Shown here: positions 36,611 through 48,692 of the stretch, piece after piece
How the letters are laid out: every line of letters begins with the position of its first letter
Numbering within the stretch: the stretch's first letter is position 1
Assembly (NCBI GenBank): GCA_025526915.1
Contig: JAHLKH010000072.1
Coordinates: 55,454-119,453, forward strand
Direction: 5' to 3'
DNA from: Entophlyctis helioformis
Taxonomy: Eukaryota > Chytridiomycota > Chytridiomycetes > Chytridiales > Chytriomycetaceae
Length of the DNA stretch: 64,000 nucleotides
The notes under the pieces: generated by a model
Database searches by the model: none
Told to the model about the DNA's origin: nothing
What the model saw: only the letters and a program-made list of their open reading frames with translations
Translations under genes and position numbers: made by a program

Positions 36611-38364
36611 ATGGAGATCTGCAACCGGCTGCTGTCGCTCGTGGCTCGCGCCTACTTTGAGCCGCTGCACATTATCGTGCTGGACCTGCTGGCCAGCCAG
36701 AAGCAGTGCGTCGCTGTGTCTGCGTCGCTGTGTCTGTGTTGTGGCTGTCTGCCTTGGCTGTCGTGTCTGCGCCTAACCATCAACTGCTGCAGCCAGAGCA
36801 TGACCTTGGAGCAGCTGCAGAAGGCGCTCGGCAACATGAACAAGGTCGTGGTGCAGCAGGCGTGCGGCGACCTCGCCAAGCACGGCATGCTCAAGACGTA
36901 CGTCCCGTCGTTCCGCCTGCCTGCCTGCCTGTCTGCCTGCCTCCACACACTCGCACTCACCGCCTGCATGGACAGCGAGACTCGATGGGTCGATATCCCC
37001 AGAGATCCATCCAAGGGTCCACCGCCGCCGCCACCACCGACCTCGTCCTCGTCGACAGCCAAGGTCAGCAACCGCTACCGCCGCTCGCAGATGATCTACT
37101 ACATCGACTACCGATACTTCATCAATGCAGTCAAGTACAAGATCTACTATATCGGCAAAAGCATACAGAAGGAGGTGGAAGCGGTGAGTTGGGTTGCGTG
37201 TACGCGACTGTGCGCGACTGTGAGAGAGTGTTGGTTGGTATGTTTTGGCGTGCACTGACATGTGGCCGGGACGGGCGAGGTTAGCAACTGAACCAGCTGC
37301 CGTTCAAGTGCGTCAAGTGCACCAAGGAGTTTTCAGCGCTCGACATGCTGTCTCTGGTGCGTTCCCCTCTATCCGACTCTTGCTGTTGTCCTTTGCCACA
37401 CACTGTCCTTGTCGTTTGTGGCTCCCCCTGACACGAGTGTGGCTGTCGACGCAGGAACGCACGGCCGACTCGATGCCGTTGTGCGACCTGTGCGGCAACG
37501 AGGTGCAGCTAGACGAGACGACGCGCGACAAGGACTCGTCGGCGTCGTACACGCGCTTCATGAACGAGAGCATGCCGATTGTCGAGTTGCTGAAGCAGAC
37601 GGACAAGTTTGTCATTCCCGAGTGAGTACGCCAGGCGACTGCTCTCTCTGGATCCGTATCTGCATCTGGATCTGGATCCGTATCTGTGTGCTGACCACGG
37701 GTGTACGGCTTGCGCGGTTTCGTGTATGCGTGGTATCAGGGCGAATCCGTTGGTGGCCGACACAGACAACAAGCTTGCGACTGCAGCGCAAGCAGGAGGC
37801 GCTGAACAGCGGTCGGGCATTTCCGTCAAGGAAGCCTCCGCGTCGGCCGGCCCGCAGATCATTGTCGAGCTGGACGGACTGGCGTCTGCTGACGCGGACA
37901 TCAAGGGCGAGGCGGGCACGGACGGCGGTGATGGTGTGCAGGTCGGGCAAGGTGAGACGGCTGCCGTGTGTCTGCGGCGAGTGTTTAGGATGGCATGGTT
38001 TAGTGACACGAAGCGCAAATGGATTGGCTGGATGGGGGCAGACCTTGTTGCGTACTATGCGCGGCTGGCGCAACAGGCAGACGAGATGGTGGCCGTTGGA
38101 TCGACATCGACATTCAATGGGACGAGTGCCATGGGCGGCGAGGGCAACATCAACGACGACGACGACGACGATGATGAAGAGTTTGAGGCTGTGCCCGTTG
38201 CCATTATCCCGCAGTACGTATCTGTCTGATGCGGTGATGCCCACACCAAACCAATCCATATCATACCACGCCGCTGCTCACACCACGCTTCTAGGAAACG
38301 CGGTGCACAGGACGAGGACGACGAGGACGACGAAGACGAAGACGAAGAGTTCACAGACGTCTGA
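36611..38364 (+). CDS. TFA1: Transcription factor IIE alpha subunit
   Basis: General RNA polymerase II factor that recruits and stimulates TFIIH. Start MEICNRLLSLVARAYFEPLHIIVLDLL, then the winged helix (SMTLEQLQKALGNMNKVVVQQA, WVDI, YYIDYRYFINAVKYKIYYI). A zinc ribbon follows with FKCVKCTKEFSALDM and MPLCDLCGNEVQ, four Cys in two CxxC pairs. The C terminus is Ala/Gly-rich, then a long Asp/Glu run (ending EDEDEEFTDV). About eight exons. Between the winged-helix exons there is a Pro run (GPPPPPPPTSSSS), not usual in relatives. The segment at about 37955-38070 can be read through or spliced as an intron. Confidence 0.95.
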
Positions 38365-38464
38365 CCCCATGAACAGCAACCAACCAATACATAATGTCTA
38401 CACACCCATGTACATACAAGTCTTCATTGTATTGCCTTGGGACATCGAGCCGCGTCCAGCGCGC

Positions 38465-41400
38465 TCAGACAGGCATGGCAAGGAATCCAGTGACCGAGGC
38501 CGCCTTGGACAGAACAGGGTGCAGCACGACAAACGTGACGAGCTCGTTGAACGCCTCGAGCCGCCGCGACACGACGAGCGGGTCGTAGCGTCCCAGAAAC
38601 ACCTTGTCCGGAAACTCGCCCATGCCCGCAAACTCTTGCGGAAACTCCTTGACCTGCATGTCCACAGCAACGCCAGTCAAGGCCATCTAGTCAGTTGCAC
38701 GATCCCATGGTCACAGTCTCTACCGACACATACACATACCAGTTGAGTGTACAGCACACGAAACTCCGAGTAGCGCTTGTACACGGTGTACTTGGTCGGC
38801 GCCGCATTGCTGAATCCAGGGATGGCTGCCTTGAGTAAACGCACCGTGACGGGGTACAGCGTGCTCTTGACAAACAGCCGCTGCACCGCGCTCGTCGTGG
38901 TGGGGAACAGCGGGTCCTCCACCAGCACACAGAGCCCGAGCCGGTAGTACACGAGCGGCACATGCGAGGTCGGCTCGTGGAGGGTCTCGTGCCGCGAGTG
39001 TGCGAGCAGTTGGCCGCCCACACCGCCGCCAGCACCGCCTCGGCCTCTTGCAATGGCAGCCCCCGCCGTTCCGGCGTAGAGATCATAGCTCGGAAACGAG
39101 CTGAGGACCGTCGCGTCTCCGTCCACGTCCACGCCTGCACCAGCCCCGCCGCGGCCAGAAAACCCTTGCGAGCTCGACCGCCGATGCGGCACATGGGGCG
39201 GCGGCGGCGGCAGATGCAGCACCGCATACGACGACAGCCCATCATCCGAGCGGACGGACCGGGCCGGCGACACAAGCCCGCTGCTTGTGCTGCTCACCGT
39301 CGCAGAATAGTAGCGCGTCGCCGCGTACGACCCGACCGACTCGTCGCGTGTCGGGCTCAGAGCCACAGTGTCCGCCCCATGCCGGCTGGAGCTGTGCCAC
39401 GACACGCCCAACCTGTGCTGTCCGTGTCCGTGGCCGTGGCTGTGACCTTGTTGCTGGCTGCCGATCTCCCCGTACATCTCGTCACCGAGCTCGTCCCGCG
39501 TGCAGTTGGCCGTGTGTCGGAACGGGAACCCGCCAGCCACACCAGCCGTGCCAGCCCCGCTCTCGCGTGCATAAAAGATGGACGAGCTCGACGCGGTTGT
39601 TCCAAACGTGACCGTCGGGTCCGAGTGTTGTCGCAGGTGTCCGCGGAGCGGCCGCCCCACCAACGCCTGCTGATGGTGGTGGTGGTGGTTGTGGTGGTGC
39701 GGCTGTTGACGCTGTGTGGTCTGCGAGTCCGTCGAGTACGCCGAGCTCTCACTGCTGCGTCGCGCAAGCACATGGCCTCCGAGGCGTCCGTAACCACCAC
39801 TGCCTGAACCAGCAGGGCCAGTAGTCGGCGCTGCGCCGGCGTGGGACGCGGACCAGCCGCGACTCCATCCAGCCGACGCCTGTTGGCTAGCAGGTGCACC
39901 AGCGCCAGCGCCGGCCGTGCCTGCATTGCGGCCAGAGGCTGCACTCGCAGGAGCAGAGGCTGTGGCCTGTGCATGGCTGCCACTGCCGACAATGTACGAC
40001 AAGATCCAGCGAAGCACGCCAACGCGCTGGTGCTGCTGCTGGTGCTGCTCCTGGACAGATCCGGGCATCTGGCTGTGCGGCTGATTCTGTTGCTGCGTGG
40101 CGTAGACGTGCTGCTGGGGTGGCAAGCCGCTGCGGTACAGACCCTCCAGCTCACGCTGCTCGTGCGCTTCCGAGATGCGGCGGAGCGATGCGTACGACAC
40201 CTCGTCGCTCATGCGGCGCTGCGGCGCGTGGTGGCCCTGGCCGTGGAGGAGGAGATGGTGGTGATTGCTGCTGATGTGGCTGGCGCCGTACGCGTACCAG
40301 TCGGACATGGACGGCGACGGCGAAGGCGGCTGGTGCTGGTGCTGGTGCTGGTGCTGGTACCTGGCGGGGTGGAAGGGCGGCGGCTGGCCAGACGGATCGT
40401 TGATGCTGGTGTCCGAGGTGGAGTAGATGGACGAGCAGACCGAGTGGCGCCGGGTGCCGGGCCGTGGCGGCGGAAACATGGCAAAGGATGCGCCAGCGTC
40501 CATATAGCCAGACGGGTGTCTGAGGGGCGACGAGGACTGCGAGCGCATGCCCGACGATGTGCTCAGGGTGTCGAGCATGTCGCGTGCGTGGTCGTCATCG
40601 TCAAAGTCGTCGTCTTCATGGTCCAGGTCGTGGTTCTGGGCCAGATCTGCCTCCAGGTCGGCCTCGAGCTGCTCCAGAGTGAAGCCGTTGGCTCCTTGGC
40701 CCAATGCATGCCGAGAGGGCCGCCAAAGTATGCCTGCTCGCCAGATGCCGGGTGACGAGGGAAAGCAAACTGCTGCGAGTTCCAAATGCTGCTGGCTGTT
40801 GCTGTTGCTGTTGCTATTGCTGTTGCTGCTGTGATACAGAGCGCGCGCGTCGTGGTCCATGTCATGCTGGTCTTGCAGGCTGCCGTTGTGCAGAGCGCTC
40901 TCGGCGACATGTTCAGAGTGGCCCGAATCAAAGACTGCCAGAGATGCGAATGAGCCAGCCATATGACTGCCAGCAGTCGGCGGCTTGAGGGGGCCGAGCA
41001 TGTCTGCCGCTTCGTCGTCGTGGTGGTGGAGGCCGTGGTCCGGTTCGGCGAAAAAGGGCCGCTGGTTGGTGGTGGTGGTGGTGGTGGTGGTGGGCAGGGG
41101 AGCACGGCTGGTTGCAATGGCAGCCTTGGACTCGGAGTCGCTGCTGCTGCCGATGCTGATGCGGCTCTGCAGAAACGGCGCGTACGAGTCTGTCGAGACA
41201 GCAAAGTGCACCGCGTCGGGCGAAGGCGGCGTGGGTGTAGGCGTAGACGGCGCACTGGATGTGGATGCAGGCGACAGCGCGCGGACAGTCAGGTCGAGGC
41301 CAGACGGCTGGCGGCTGATGTGCTCTGGTGCTCGAGGGGCTTCAGCAGCAGGAGCAGCCAGAACGAGAGGCGACTCTGAATGGGTGGTGGACGGGACGGT

Positions 41401-41607
41401 CGGCGCAGTGCCAGACGTCGCCTGTGACGATGTTGGGCCAGCAACGGTGTTCAGGGCGAGGCGATCGAGGTGGTCGGCGAGGATGGATGCAGCAGCGACT
41501 GAGCCGGCAGACGAAGAAGCGACGGTGGACGCGACGCCATGAAGAAGGAGGTGGTTGTGGCTGTGATGGGATGAGGACGGCGGTGCGGCTGCAAGGATGG
41601 TTGTCAT
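38465..41607 (-). CDS. Large low-complexity protein with C-terminal PX domain
   Basis: About 1,000 residues. Roughly the first 850 are disordered: runs of His (HHHNHHHHHH), Gln/His (QHQHQHQHQ), Asn/Ser, Thr, Ala and acidic blocks. The C-terminal 170 residues form a PX (phosphoinositide-binding) domain: LVYYRLGLCVLVE, YTVYKRYSEFRVLYTQL with the basic-aromatic motif, then after one intron FPDKVFLGRYDPLVVSRRLEAF and LVTFVVLHPVL. This predicts recruitment to endosomal or vacuolar membranes; the partner is unknown. Two exons are certain. The start MTTILAAAPPSSSHH at 41607 is the Met closest to the end of the upstream repeat-rich DNA; the same frame is open up to 41883 but runs into GT/GA-rich sequence. 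Confidence 0.82.
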
Positions 41608-42099
41608 GGCGGCGGCAGCGGCGGTGTGGTGCAAGTGGTGTGGTGTGAGTGTTGTAGTGCGAGTGTTGTGGAAAGAGACGCAGAGCCTGTGAATGCAAGC
41701 GTGTAAGTAAAAGGACGCAAATAGGCTTTTGGAAAGGGAGAGATGGCGAGTGTGTGCGCGAGTGTGCGTGCGTGTAAGAGAGAGAGGGAGAGAGAGGGAG
41801 AAGAGCCGCCGAGTGTCCAGGGCGATCGGTGGCAACGGCGGGCACGGTACAGCAGCGGGCCATTGGGGGGCCGAGCCGTGCACGGTCCGTCACGCGACCG
41901 GCCCTTGTGCTTTGAGTTTCAGCCGAAAGTGCGGCGCGTGTGCGGCGGCTCGTGCAGCTGTGGGCAGCGTGTTTCGAGGTTCGCGGTTCGAGGTGGTTGT
42001 GGGTGTGGTTGTGGTTGCTGGGTGACTGCTGCTCGGCTCTTGCAGCTCTTACAGCTCTGCTGTTTGCTGCCTGCTGCTGCCCGCCTTGCCATGACGTGC

Positions 42100-42132
<33 letters not shown>

Positions 42133-42760
42133 ACCAGCTGCTCGAGTGACGTTTGTGACGGGCAGCCACCACGTCATGCCACAGCAATGGGCAATGGGCA
42201 CTGGGCACTGGGCACTGGGCATTGGGCATTGGGCTGGCTCTGCATTGGGAGTGCGGGAGTGTCAGCGTCAGCCACTCTCACCCACAGCCACACTCAGACA
42301 CTCACTCACCCACCCACACAGCCACACAGTCACTTACCGACCTGGCTTGGCTTGGCTCGCTTGGCTTGGCTTGATGACGAGTCCCGACTGATTCACTCTG
42401 CTGCTGCTGCTCTCGCTCTCTTCTGCTCTCGCTCTCTCTCTTCAGGTCTCGCTCTCCCTCTGGACAGACACACACACTGGCACTGCCACACTCTGCCACA
42501 CTCTGCTCCCACACACTTGCCTGCTGCGTGCCTCGCTGTCTGCCACTCCTGCAAAGTCTTGTGCTGTCGAGTCTTGCCGAGTGCTGGCCTGTCTTGCCGA
42601 GTCTTGCCTGGCCAGTCGCCTTGCTCAGTGTCCCGGCAAAAACACCTTCAGCCGCAAATCCGCAACCTCCAATCACAAAATCCGCAATATACGGCAAAAC
42701 GGCATCACCACGTCCTGTAATAGTGCACACACACATACACACTGTCGACCGTATGCCTTT
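41608..42760. other. Repeat-rich intergenic region upstream of the PX gene
   Basis: About 1.15 kb without a recognised gene. It holds a GA-rich stretch (41775-41805), a (GT)n run at about 42103-42132, and a heptamer array GGGCAYT, about eight units, at 42189-42236. CTTGG repeats lie near 42350. Probably the PX promoter plus simple repeats. Confidence 0.6.
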
Positions 42761-42766
42761 ATTCCA
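42761..42766 (-). terminator. Polyadenylation signal AATAAA of the cyclin gene
   Basis: TTTATT on the plus strand, 28 bases past the cyclin stop in its reading direction. Confidence 0.5.
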
Positions 42767-42793
42767 ATGTGTGTTTGGGAGCCTGGCAGCAGT

Positions 42794-43072
42794 CTACTGC
42801 AGCCACTGCCACAGCTCTCGCCGCATATGCTTGAGCAGCGACATGTGCTGCGCTCGCTCGCCGTGCTCTAGCTGCTCTTGGCACTCTGGATGCTCTCGGT
42901 TCTCCCCGCGGCCGTCTACATACTCCTCGGCCACGTCGTCCACAAACGCGTCCAGCTGCTCCCAGCTCACGCACAGCTCGTACGACAGCCCCGCCAGAAA
43001 CTCGCGCTCCATGACACGCAGCTCGGCGCCGCTGCTCAGGCACAAGATGCGGCACCACAGCGGCCGCTGCTG

Positions 43073-43109
<37 letters not shown>

Positions 43110-44200
43110 CTGCCGCGTCGGCCACCGGCAACGTTAACGTCTTGCTGCTGCCCCGCCGATGCCTCCTCGTCGGCCCAGTTCCACCGGTCCTCGTACATCT
43201 TGCACGCGAGCATCATGGCCAGCGCAAACAGCCGGAACTCGAGCCCGCTGCTGCTTGCCTTGGCTGCCATCGTTGGTGACGGCGAGGATGGCGAGGATGG
43301 CGAGGATGACGGCGAGGATGACAGCGAGGACTTGGTGCTGACGCCTGGATTGCGGCGGCCAAGCCGCTGCACGTACATGAGCGCCACAAATACGAGCACG
43401 GGATGGGCATCCGTGTGGCGGAACACGTGGTAGCAGTACTGCGCAAACACGGCCTTGAGGTGCCACTGCTCCTTGTCCTGCTCCTCCTGTGCCTCTTGCT
43501 CCTCGGGTCCGAGTTGCTTGTCGGGCCGCTGTGTCGCTGCGCTGCCATGGGCACCTCCTTGCGTGAGATCGCGAACATGACGATGGCGATGATGGTGATG
43601 GTGATCTGCATGGCCACCGCCGCCAGTGCAGTCATCGCCGTCATGGCAGTCATTGCTGTCATTGCTGAGAGTGCTGCCAGGGGACGACGATCCCACGTCA
43701 GTGTCACTGTCAGTGTCGCTGCTCCTGTGACGCCGAGTGCTGGACGATCCAGGTTCCAACGACGTGGTATGGCGAGGGCGGGTATGGGTGTCGATGTGGT
43801 GTCGATGTCGGTGTCGGTGTCGGCTGTGCAGGTATCGGCTGTGCGGGTGCCGGTCGACGCAGATGCAGGCGAGGCGGGCAACGGCGAAGACGACGCCGAC
43901 GAGGGCCACGACTGGGCCATTGTGCGTCCAACCCCTGCAGCCGCCAGTCGCAGAGGCCGAATGGGCCAAAGCGGGTGGAGCAGCCGCAGCAGCAGCCTCG
44001 GGCGGGTGCTGGGTTTCGGACCACAGCCTCGGCACAAGGCCGGTGCACATGTGGGCCAGCGTGCGCCAGGTCTGCTCGCGGTCGTGCGTCCAGTCGATGC
44101 CGGCCGCTGCCGTGGCGGGCCTCACAGGCGTGCACTTGCTCTTGGCTGCGGTCGGCATGTGCGGGGCTGCTGCTGCGTCGACGGGCACCGCATGCGGCAT
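42794..44200 (-). CDS. PHO80-like (Pcl-type) cyclin with long disordered N-terminal half
   Basis: Regulatory partner of a Pho85/CDK5-like kinase, judged by the cyclin fold. Single exon, about 470 residues from MPHAVPVDAAAAP. The N-terminal part has DWTHDREQTWRTLAHM, then long disordered His/Arg/Asp-rich sequence with hexamer-derived repeats (RHRHRHR). The cyclin part reads YCYHVFRHTDAHPVLVFVALMYVQRL, then FRLFALAMMLACKMYEDRWNWAD and MEREFLAGLSYELCVSWEQL, the usual positions of the conserved Arg/Lys/Glu. A (TCTGGC)n array at 43073-43112 puts a Ser-Gln run inside the domain, and a Ser/Pro-rich insert splits the first two helices. The same frame continues upstream to 44299, but that would overlap the XPF polyadenylation signal. 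Confidence 0.78.
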
Positions 44201-44272
44201 CGCAGGCTGGCAAAGGGCAGGCAAAGCACGCAAGAAAAGTTTTGGCCGACGGCGATCGCAATAAACGCAAAT

Positions 44273-44278
44273 TTTATT
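44273..44278 (-). terminator. Polyadenylation signal AATAAA of XPF
   Basis: TTTATT on the plus strand, 37 bases past the XPF stop and 73 bases before the cyclin start. Confidence 0.5.
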
Positions 44279-44314
44279 CGTGTCGTTGATGGCCGACAAC
44301 GCTACTGTGCACTC

Positions 44315-47300
44315 TCATCGGCCTCGACCGCCGTTGTTGCCGCGCGTCCCTCGCCCTCCGCCGCGTCCGCCACGCCATCCACTGCCACGACCAAATGCAC
44401 CAGCAGGCCCATTGCCCGTCCTCCGCGTCTGAGCCTGCTTTTGTGCACTCGACATGACCGTCGCGTGCAGAAACTCGTGCAGCTGTCGGCCTGCCTCTGC
44501 CCCAATCAGGTCTTCGAGCGCCACGAGCGGCATCTCGGTCAGCGACCGCATGTCGCGCACTCGCGCCATGATCTTGCGGTAGTTCTTGGTCGTCACGCCA
44601 GGCAGTGCCAGCAGCATGTCCTGTCCGCGCCACGCCATGAGCATCCAACAACAGTGCACAGTCGGCGGTTCAAGCGCCTGCTTACCGACGGCGTGATGTT
44701 GAATGCGCTGTCAATCGAAGTCCGGCTCTCGACGCCCACCGCCGCCGCCTGCTCCACGTCCGGCTGGTTCTCGTTCGCTTTCAGATCCAGAAAGATCTCT
44801 GCCGTCGCAGCCGCTCCCGAGCTCCAGATCACGCGCAGCTTGGTAAACGTCAGGCACAGCAGCGAGATGCGGCTTGTAATGTCCGTGGCCGAGATCCCGT
44901 CCGCGAGTCCGGTCCCGTCCGCCGACGACGCCACGAGCGAAAACGACCGCCCAGAGTCAAACTCAATGAGCAGAATCGGCACATCGTAGTGCAGGCTCAT
45001 GGCTTCGCACTGGTTGTACAGCCGGCCGCTCTTGAGCGATGAGATGAGGTCCGACACAGACTTGCGCTCGACACAGAGTCGCGGGCTGAGCACGTAGTCG
45101 CCCACCTCGAGCGTGCATGGCTTGAGGGCAATGCCTTTGGCGTGCACAAGCGACGGCAGTGAGGACCGGAACTCGCGCGTGTCGACCACAACAACCGGCT
45201 GCACTGCCGAGACGGCTCGCTGCCCGCCTGCCCGCCGCGTGTCCGCGTTGCGCCAAAACAGCTCTTCCGGATCCACTGCCACGCGGCCGTCCTGGTCAAT
45301 CGGAATCACCATCGACTATGTTCCCCGCACCACCACATTGCATCGCATCATGCCCGCGTCAGTCATCTGCGCATCGCACACCACAACGTATCTTACGGCC
45401 AGCACTAGCAACCACACACAGCCTTTTGGTTGATGAGACGCTCAAACGCCTCCTTCTCGCGACGGATGGACGTCAGGTACCGCTGCTCCTCGACCGAGTT
45501 GTCGTACACAAGAAAGTACACCTTGATGTGAAGGTGCGGGTTGAGCGCCTTGAACACTTCGACCCGACGCACAAAGGCCACGTCCGGATCGTACATGATA
45601 ATCCACTGCGGACAGAGCCGCTCGAGCACTGCCGTGTCGTCCTCGCCTTGCAGCAGCGTCTCGTCCGCAGTCGCAGTCTCTGACCCTGGCACCGCGTTGG
45701 ATGGTGCAAGTCCATCGGCAGCAGTCTGCGTATGTGTCTGAGAGCATGCCGGTTTGTTGGCCAGCACAGACGCCGTCGATGTCGCCGTAGACGCCGCTGT
45801 GTGTGCATACGACTTGATATGGATGAATGCCTCCGAGTCCGCGGCCGTTGTTGCAGCCTCGCCGTCCGTGTTGTCGTCTGGCGCGTCATCCTCGTCGTCC
45901 ATTCGCAGGAACCGCGCGACCTGCTCAGCCTCGTCCTCGAATGCCGCGGGTGCCAGCGCGCCGCTCGAGTCCAGCGACCGGTATGCGCGGCCACCAGCAG
46001 GCGATGCAGACGGCAGTCCAGATGCAGCAGCAGAAGCAGAAGCGCCACGAACACGGCGTCGTTTGCTGGGCGGCTGGTTACCACGGCCCGCTCCAGCCGG
46101 CTGCGATGCCGATCCACCGTATCCCGGATACCCGCCATACCCACTGCCATACCCACTGCCATACCCACCGCCAGAAGCAGATCCGGTGCTGCCCACACTC
46201 GGCTGGGTCAGACTGCCCCGCAACACCGCCGCCGTCGATACAGCCACACTCGACACGACCGGTCCAAGGTGGCAGCGTTTCCCGTGCCCGGCGTGCCAGC
46301 CGCAGTCGTATCCGGCCGGCCCATGCGCGTCACGCCCACCATCCCGCCTTTCCACCGAAAGTAGTTGTACAGCGTGCGCCGCATGAGCCGCTCTGATCCG
46401 GGACCCACAAACCGCGGACGGCCGCGGACGCCCTCGCCCGTCGAGTGGTTGGCAATGTCGCGCTGGTTAAAGTAGGGCCAGTCGGCCGAGTGCGTAATGC
46501 CCGCCAGGATTTCGCCTAGTTGACGACACATGCGGTCGCCGTTGGCCATGATGAGGATGTTGCCCGTGTTGGACGCGCTCGATGCTCCCGATGCACTCGA
46601 TGCGGCGTTGCGTTCGTCCAGGATCTCGCGCATCACCTCGACAACGGCGCGCCATTTCGGCTGCTCTTCAAGCACAGGGTCGATGTTGGGCGGTATGCCG
46701 TCAAGTCCATGGTCGTGCCCAGTTGTCGAAGACTGCGGTGGTGGTGGTGGTAATGAAGACGACGACGACGATGATGATGACGGATCAGATGGCTGTGCCG
46801 AGCCGGCCGCTGCTGCTGTCGGGACTTTGCGGTACGCGCGCTCCTTGCCCATGGAGAACACGGTGTGCGCCGCATCAAGAAGCAGCCACGGGCTCTCAAT
46901 AAACCCCTGACGGAAAACAGACGACGAGGCGGCTGCATTCGCTGCCATGATCGTCTCCAAGAACGAGTAGAACGTCACGGCATCGTACGTCACCAGGTAC
47001 CTGCCAGCCGTTCACAGCGGTCAGTTGGCGTGCGTGTGTCAAGGACACGCAAGGTGTCGTGCAGGCTAGAGACAGACAAACAAGCACTTGCGAGAGAAGC
47101 TGCCGCAGAACACGCAGGTCCTTGACAAGCTGCTTGGTCTTGGACCCCACACGGTGCCAGATCGGATCGAGCTGCATGCGCACCATGACATCAAACGACT
47201 GGAACAAGGCGTTTTCCAGTTTCAGGTCTTCCGTCTCGACCTATGTGCACATCCATATGCACGCTAGTCAGACTCGGACGCACACTCGGACGCGACAACC

Positions 47301-48232
47301 GACACATATACACACACACATTCGGGTTCGATCGCTTGACTTCCAGTAGACACTCGTGGAGACAGTCCATGATGGCGGCCTGGATATCGCGCATCCGTCG
47401 CGTCATGGGCACTCTCAGCTCCACGAGCGCGACACGGCCACCCGAGTCGAGCGACTCCTTGACCGCGACCTGGAACCGCGGCCACAGGTACACGGACCGC
47501 AAGAACAGCACGCGCATGGTGCGCTCGAGTGACATTATGGACCCGCCACTGCCGCCGCCGGACGATGCCAGCGCCTCGGGGTCCTCGGAAAACGCCTGGA
47601 TGAAGCCAATCTTGTTGTCGGCGCGGAACAGACGCAGGATAAAGGCTTCCATGGACACGTCGCGCACGCGGTGTGCATGGTTGACGAGGATGCCGGTGAC
47701 GAGGTGCACAGGCACGACCTTGTTGAGCATGTCGAGCACAAGGATCTGCGACGAGATGCTGAGCACACCGCCCGCGAGGTACATGTCCGCCCTGTCGTTG
47801 GCCATGCACACAGACCACGCAGTCAGCCAAACGGTCAAGGTTGAACGGGGCGGCTTGACATGACACGCCAGATACGGACCGTGTGCGTGCAGGTGTTTCG
47901 TTGTTGACGATGCGGAACAGCTCGGGCCGCACACGGTCACCGCTGGTGCCGTCGAGCACACCGAGCCGCTCGCCCGCCGCCCGCACGTCCCGCCACAGCC
48001 GCAGGGCCTCATGCACCGGCGTGTTGATGAGCAGGACAAGGGTGTGCGGGTCGGTGTGGATCTGAATGAGCGTCGAGAGGATGCGCTGCAGCCCGAGGCC
48101 GCGGGCGGTCACGAGCAGGCCGTCGCCGGTGGAGAGGTCGGGGTTGGGGATGCCGGGCGTGGCGTGCAGGTCGGATATCATCTGCCGGTGGAAGTCGAGG
48201 AGGCCCGTGGGCGAGGCGATGTGCACGGCCAT
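44315..48232 (-). CDS. RAD1: DNA repair endonuclease XPF/Rad1 (ERCC4)
   Basis: Catalytic subunit of the 5' incision nuclease of nucleotide excision repair and interstrand crosslink repair; acts with ERCC1/Rad10. About eight exons, near 1,000 residues. The N-terminal inactive helicase-like part starts MAVHIASPTGLLDFHRQMI and includes LLVTARGLGLQRILSTLI, GGVLSISSQILVLDMLN and YLVTYDAVTFYSFLETI. The disordered linker is rich in Ser/Ala/Gly. The nuclease core is complete: VVVVDTREFRSSLPSLVH, LEVGDYVLSPRLCVERKS and DLISSLKSGRLYNQ (GDX..ERKX3D motif). The tandem HhH domain follows (DMLLALPGVTTKNYRKIM), then an unusual Arg/Gly-rich end. The next Met upstream (48292) is also in frame. The start lies about 100 bases from the breakpoint of inverted arm C. 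Confidence 0.95.
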
Positions 48233-48334
48233 GTCCGTCTGCGGTAGTCGGCGATGGTGGTTGTGGTTGTTGTGATTGTGGTGTTGGAGCAAAGTGCTCG
48301 TGGTATTCGTGTTGTTCGGACATGGACTGCCACC

Positions 48335-48692
48335 GCTCCATGACGGAGATCTGCACGCCGACGGTCATTGCCACGCTCCTGGGCCGGTTCCAGTACGCCA
48401 TGCCGTTCTTTGGCTCGTTCTTCCACATCCTCCTGTGGATCGCATGCCTCGTGTTTGTGGCATCGCTCGGCATGACGGTGTTTGTGCCGCCCAAGTTCAC
48501 CGACAAGGACGACGACGAGGTGGGCCATTCATGCCCATCGCGGTTGGCTGGCTTGAATGGCTTGGATGGCTTGGATGGCTGGATGGATGGATCGCAGACT
48601 GACTGACTGATGGCTTGGACGGCTCACTTGGATGGCGTGCACAGGAACACCGGCACCTGATCAGCAATGCGCGGACAGCTGGCCGCGCGTAG
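48335..48692 (+). pseudogene. Stranded 3' fragment of LMBD1
   Basis: Last two exons of LMBD1 copied with arm C: SMTEICTPTVIATLLGRF and FFHILLWIACLVFVASL up to DKDDDE, then the intron, then EHRHLISNARTAGRA and a stop at 48690-48692. The upstream gene is missing, so it can make no LMBD1. The frame is still open, so the duplication is young. It lies head-to-head with XPF, and its sequence now occupies the XPF upstream region. Confidence 0.85.

Noticed and set aside
37955..38070. Extra TFIIE-alpha domain
   Set aside because: The stretch can be an intron with a GTGAGA donor and a CAACAG acceptor; no family match.
43403..44989. Plus-strand frame of 528 codons opposite the cyclin and XPF genes
   Set aside because: It is the antisense shadow of GC-rich coding sequence, without domains or a start context.
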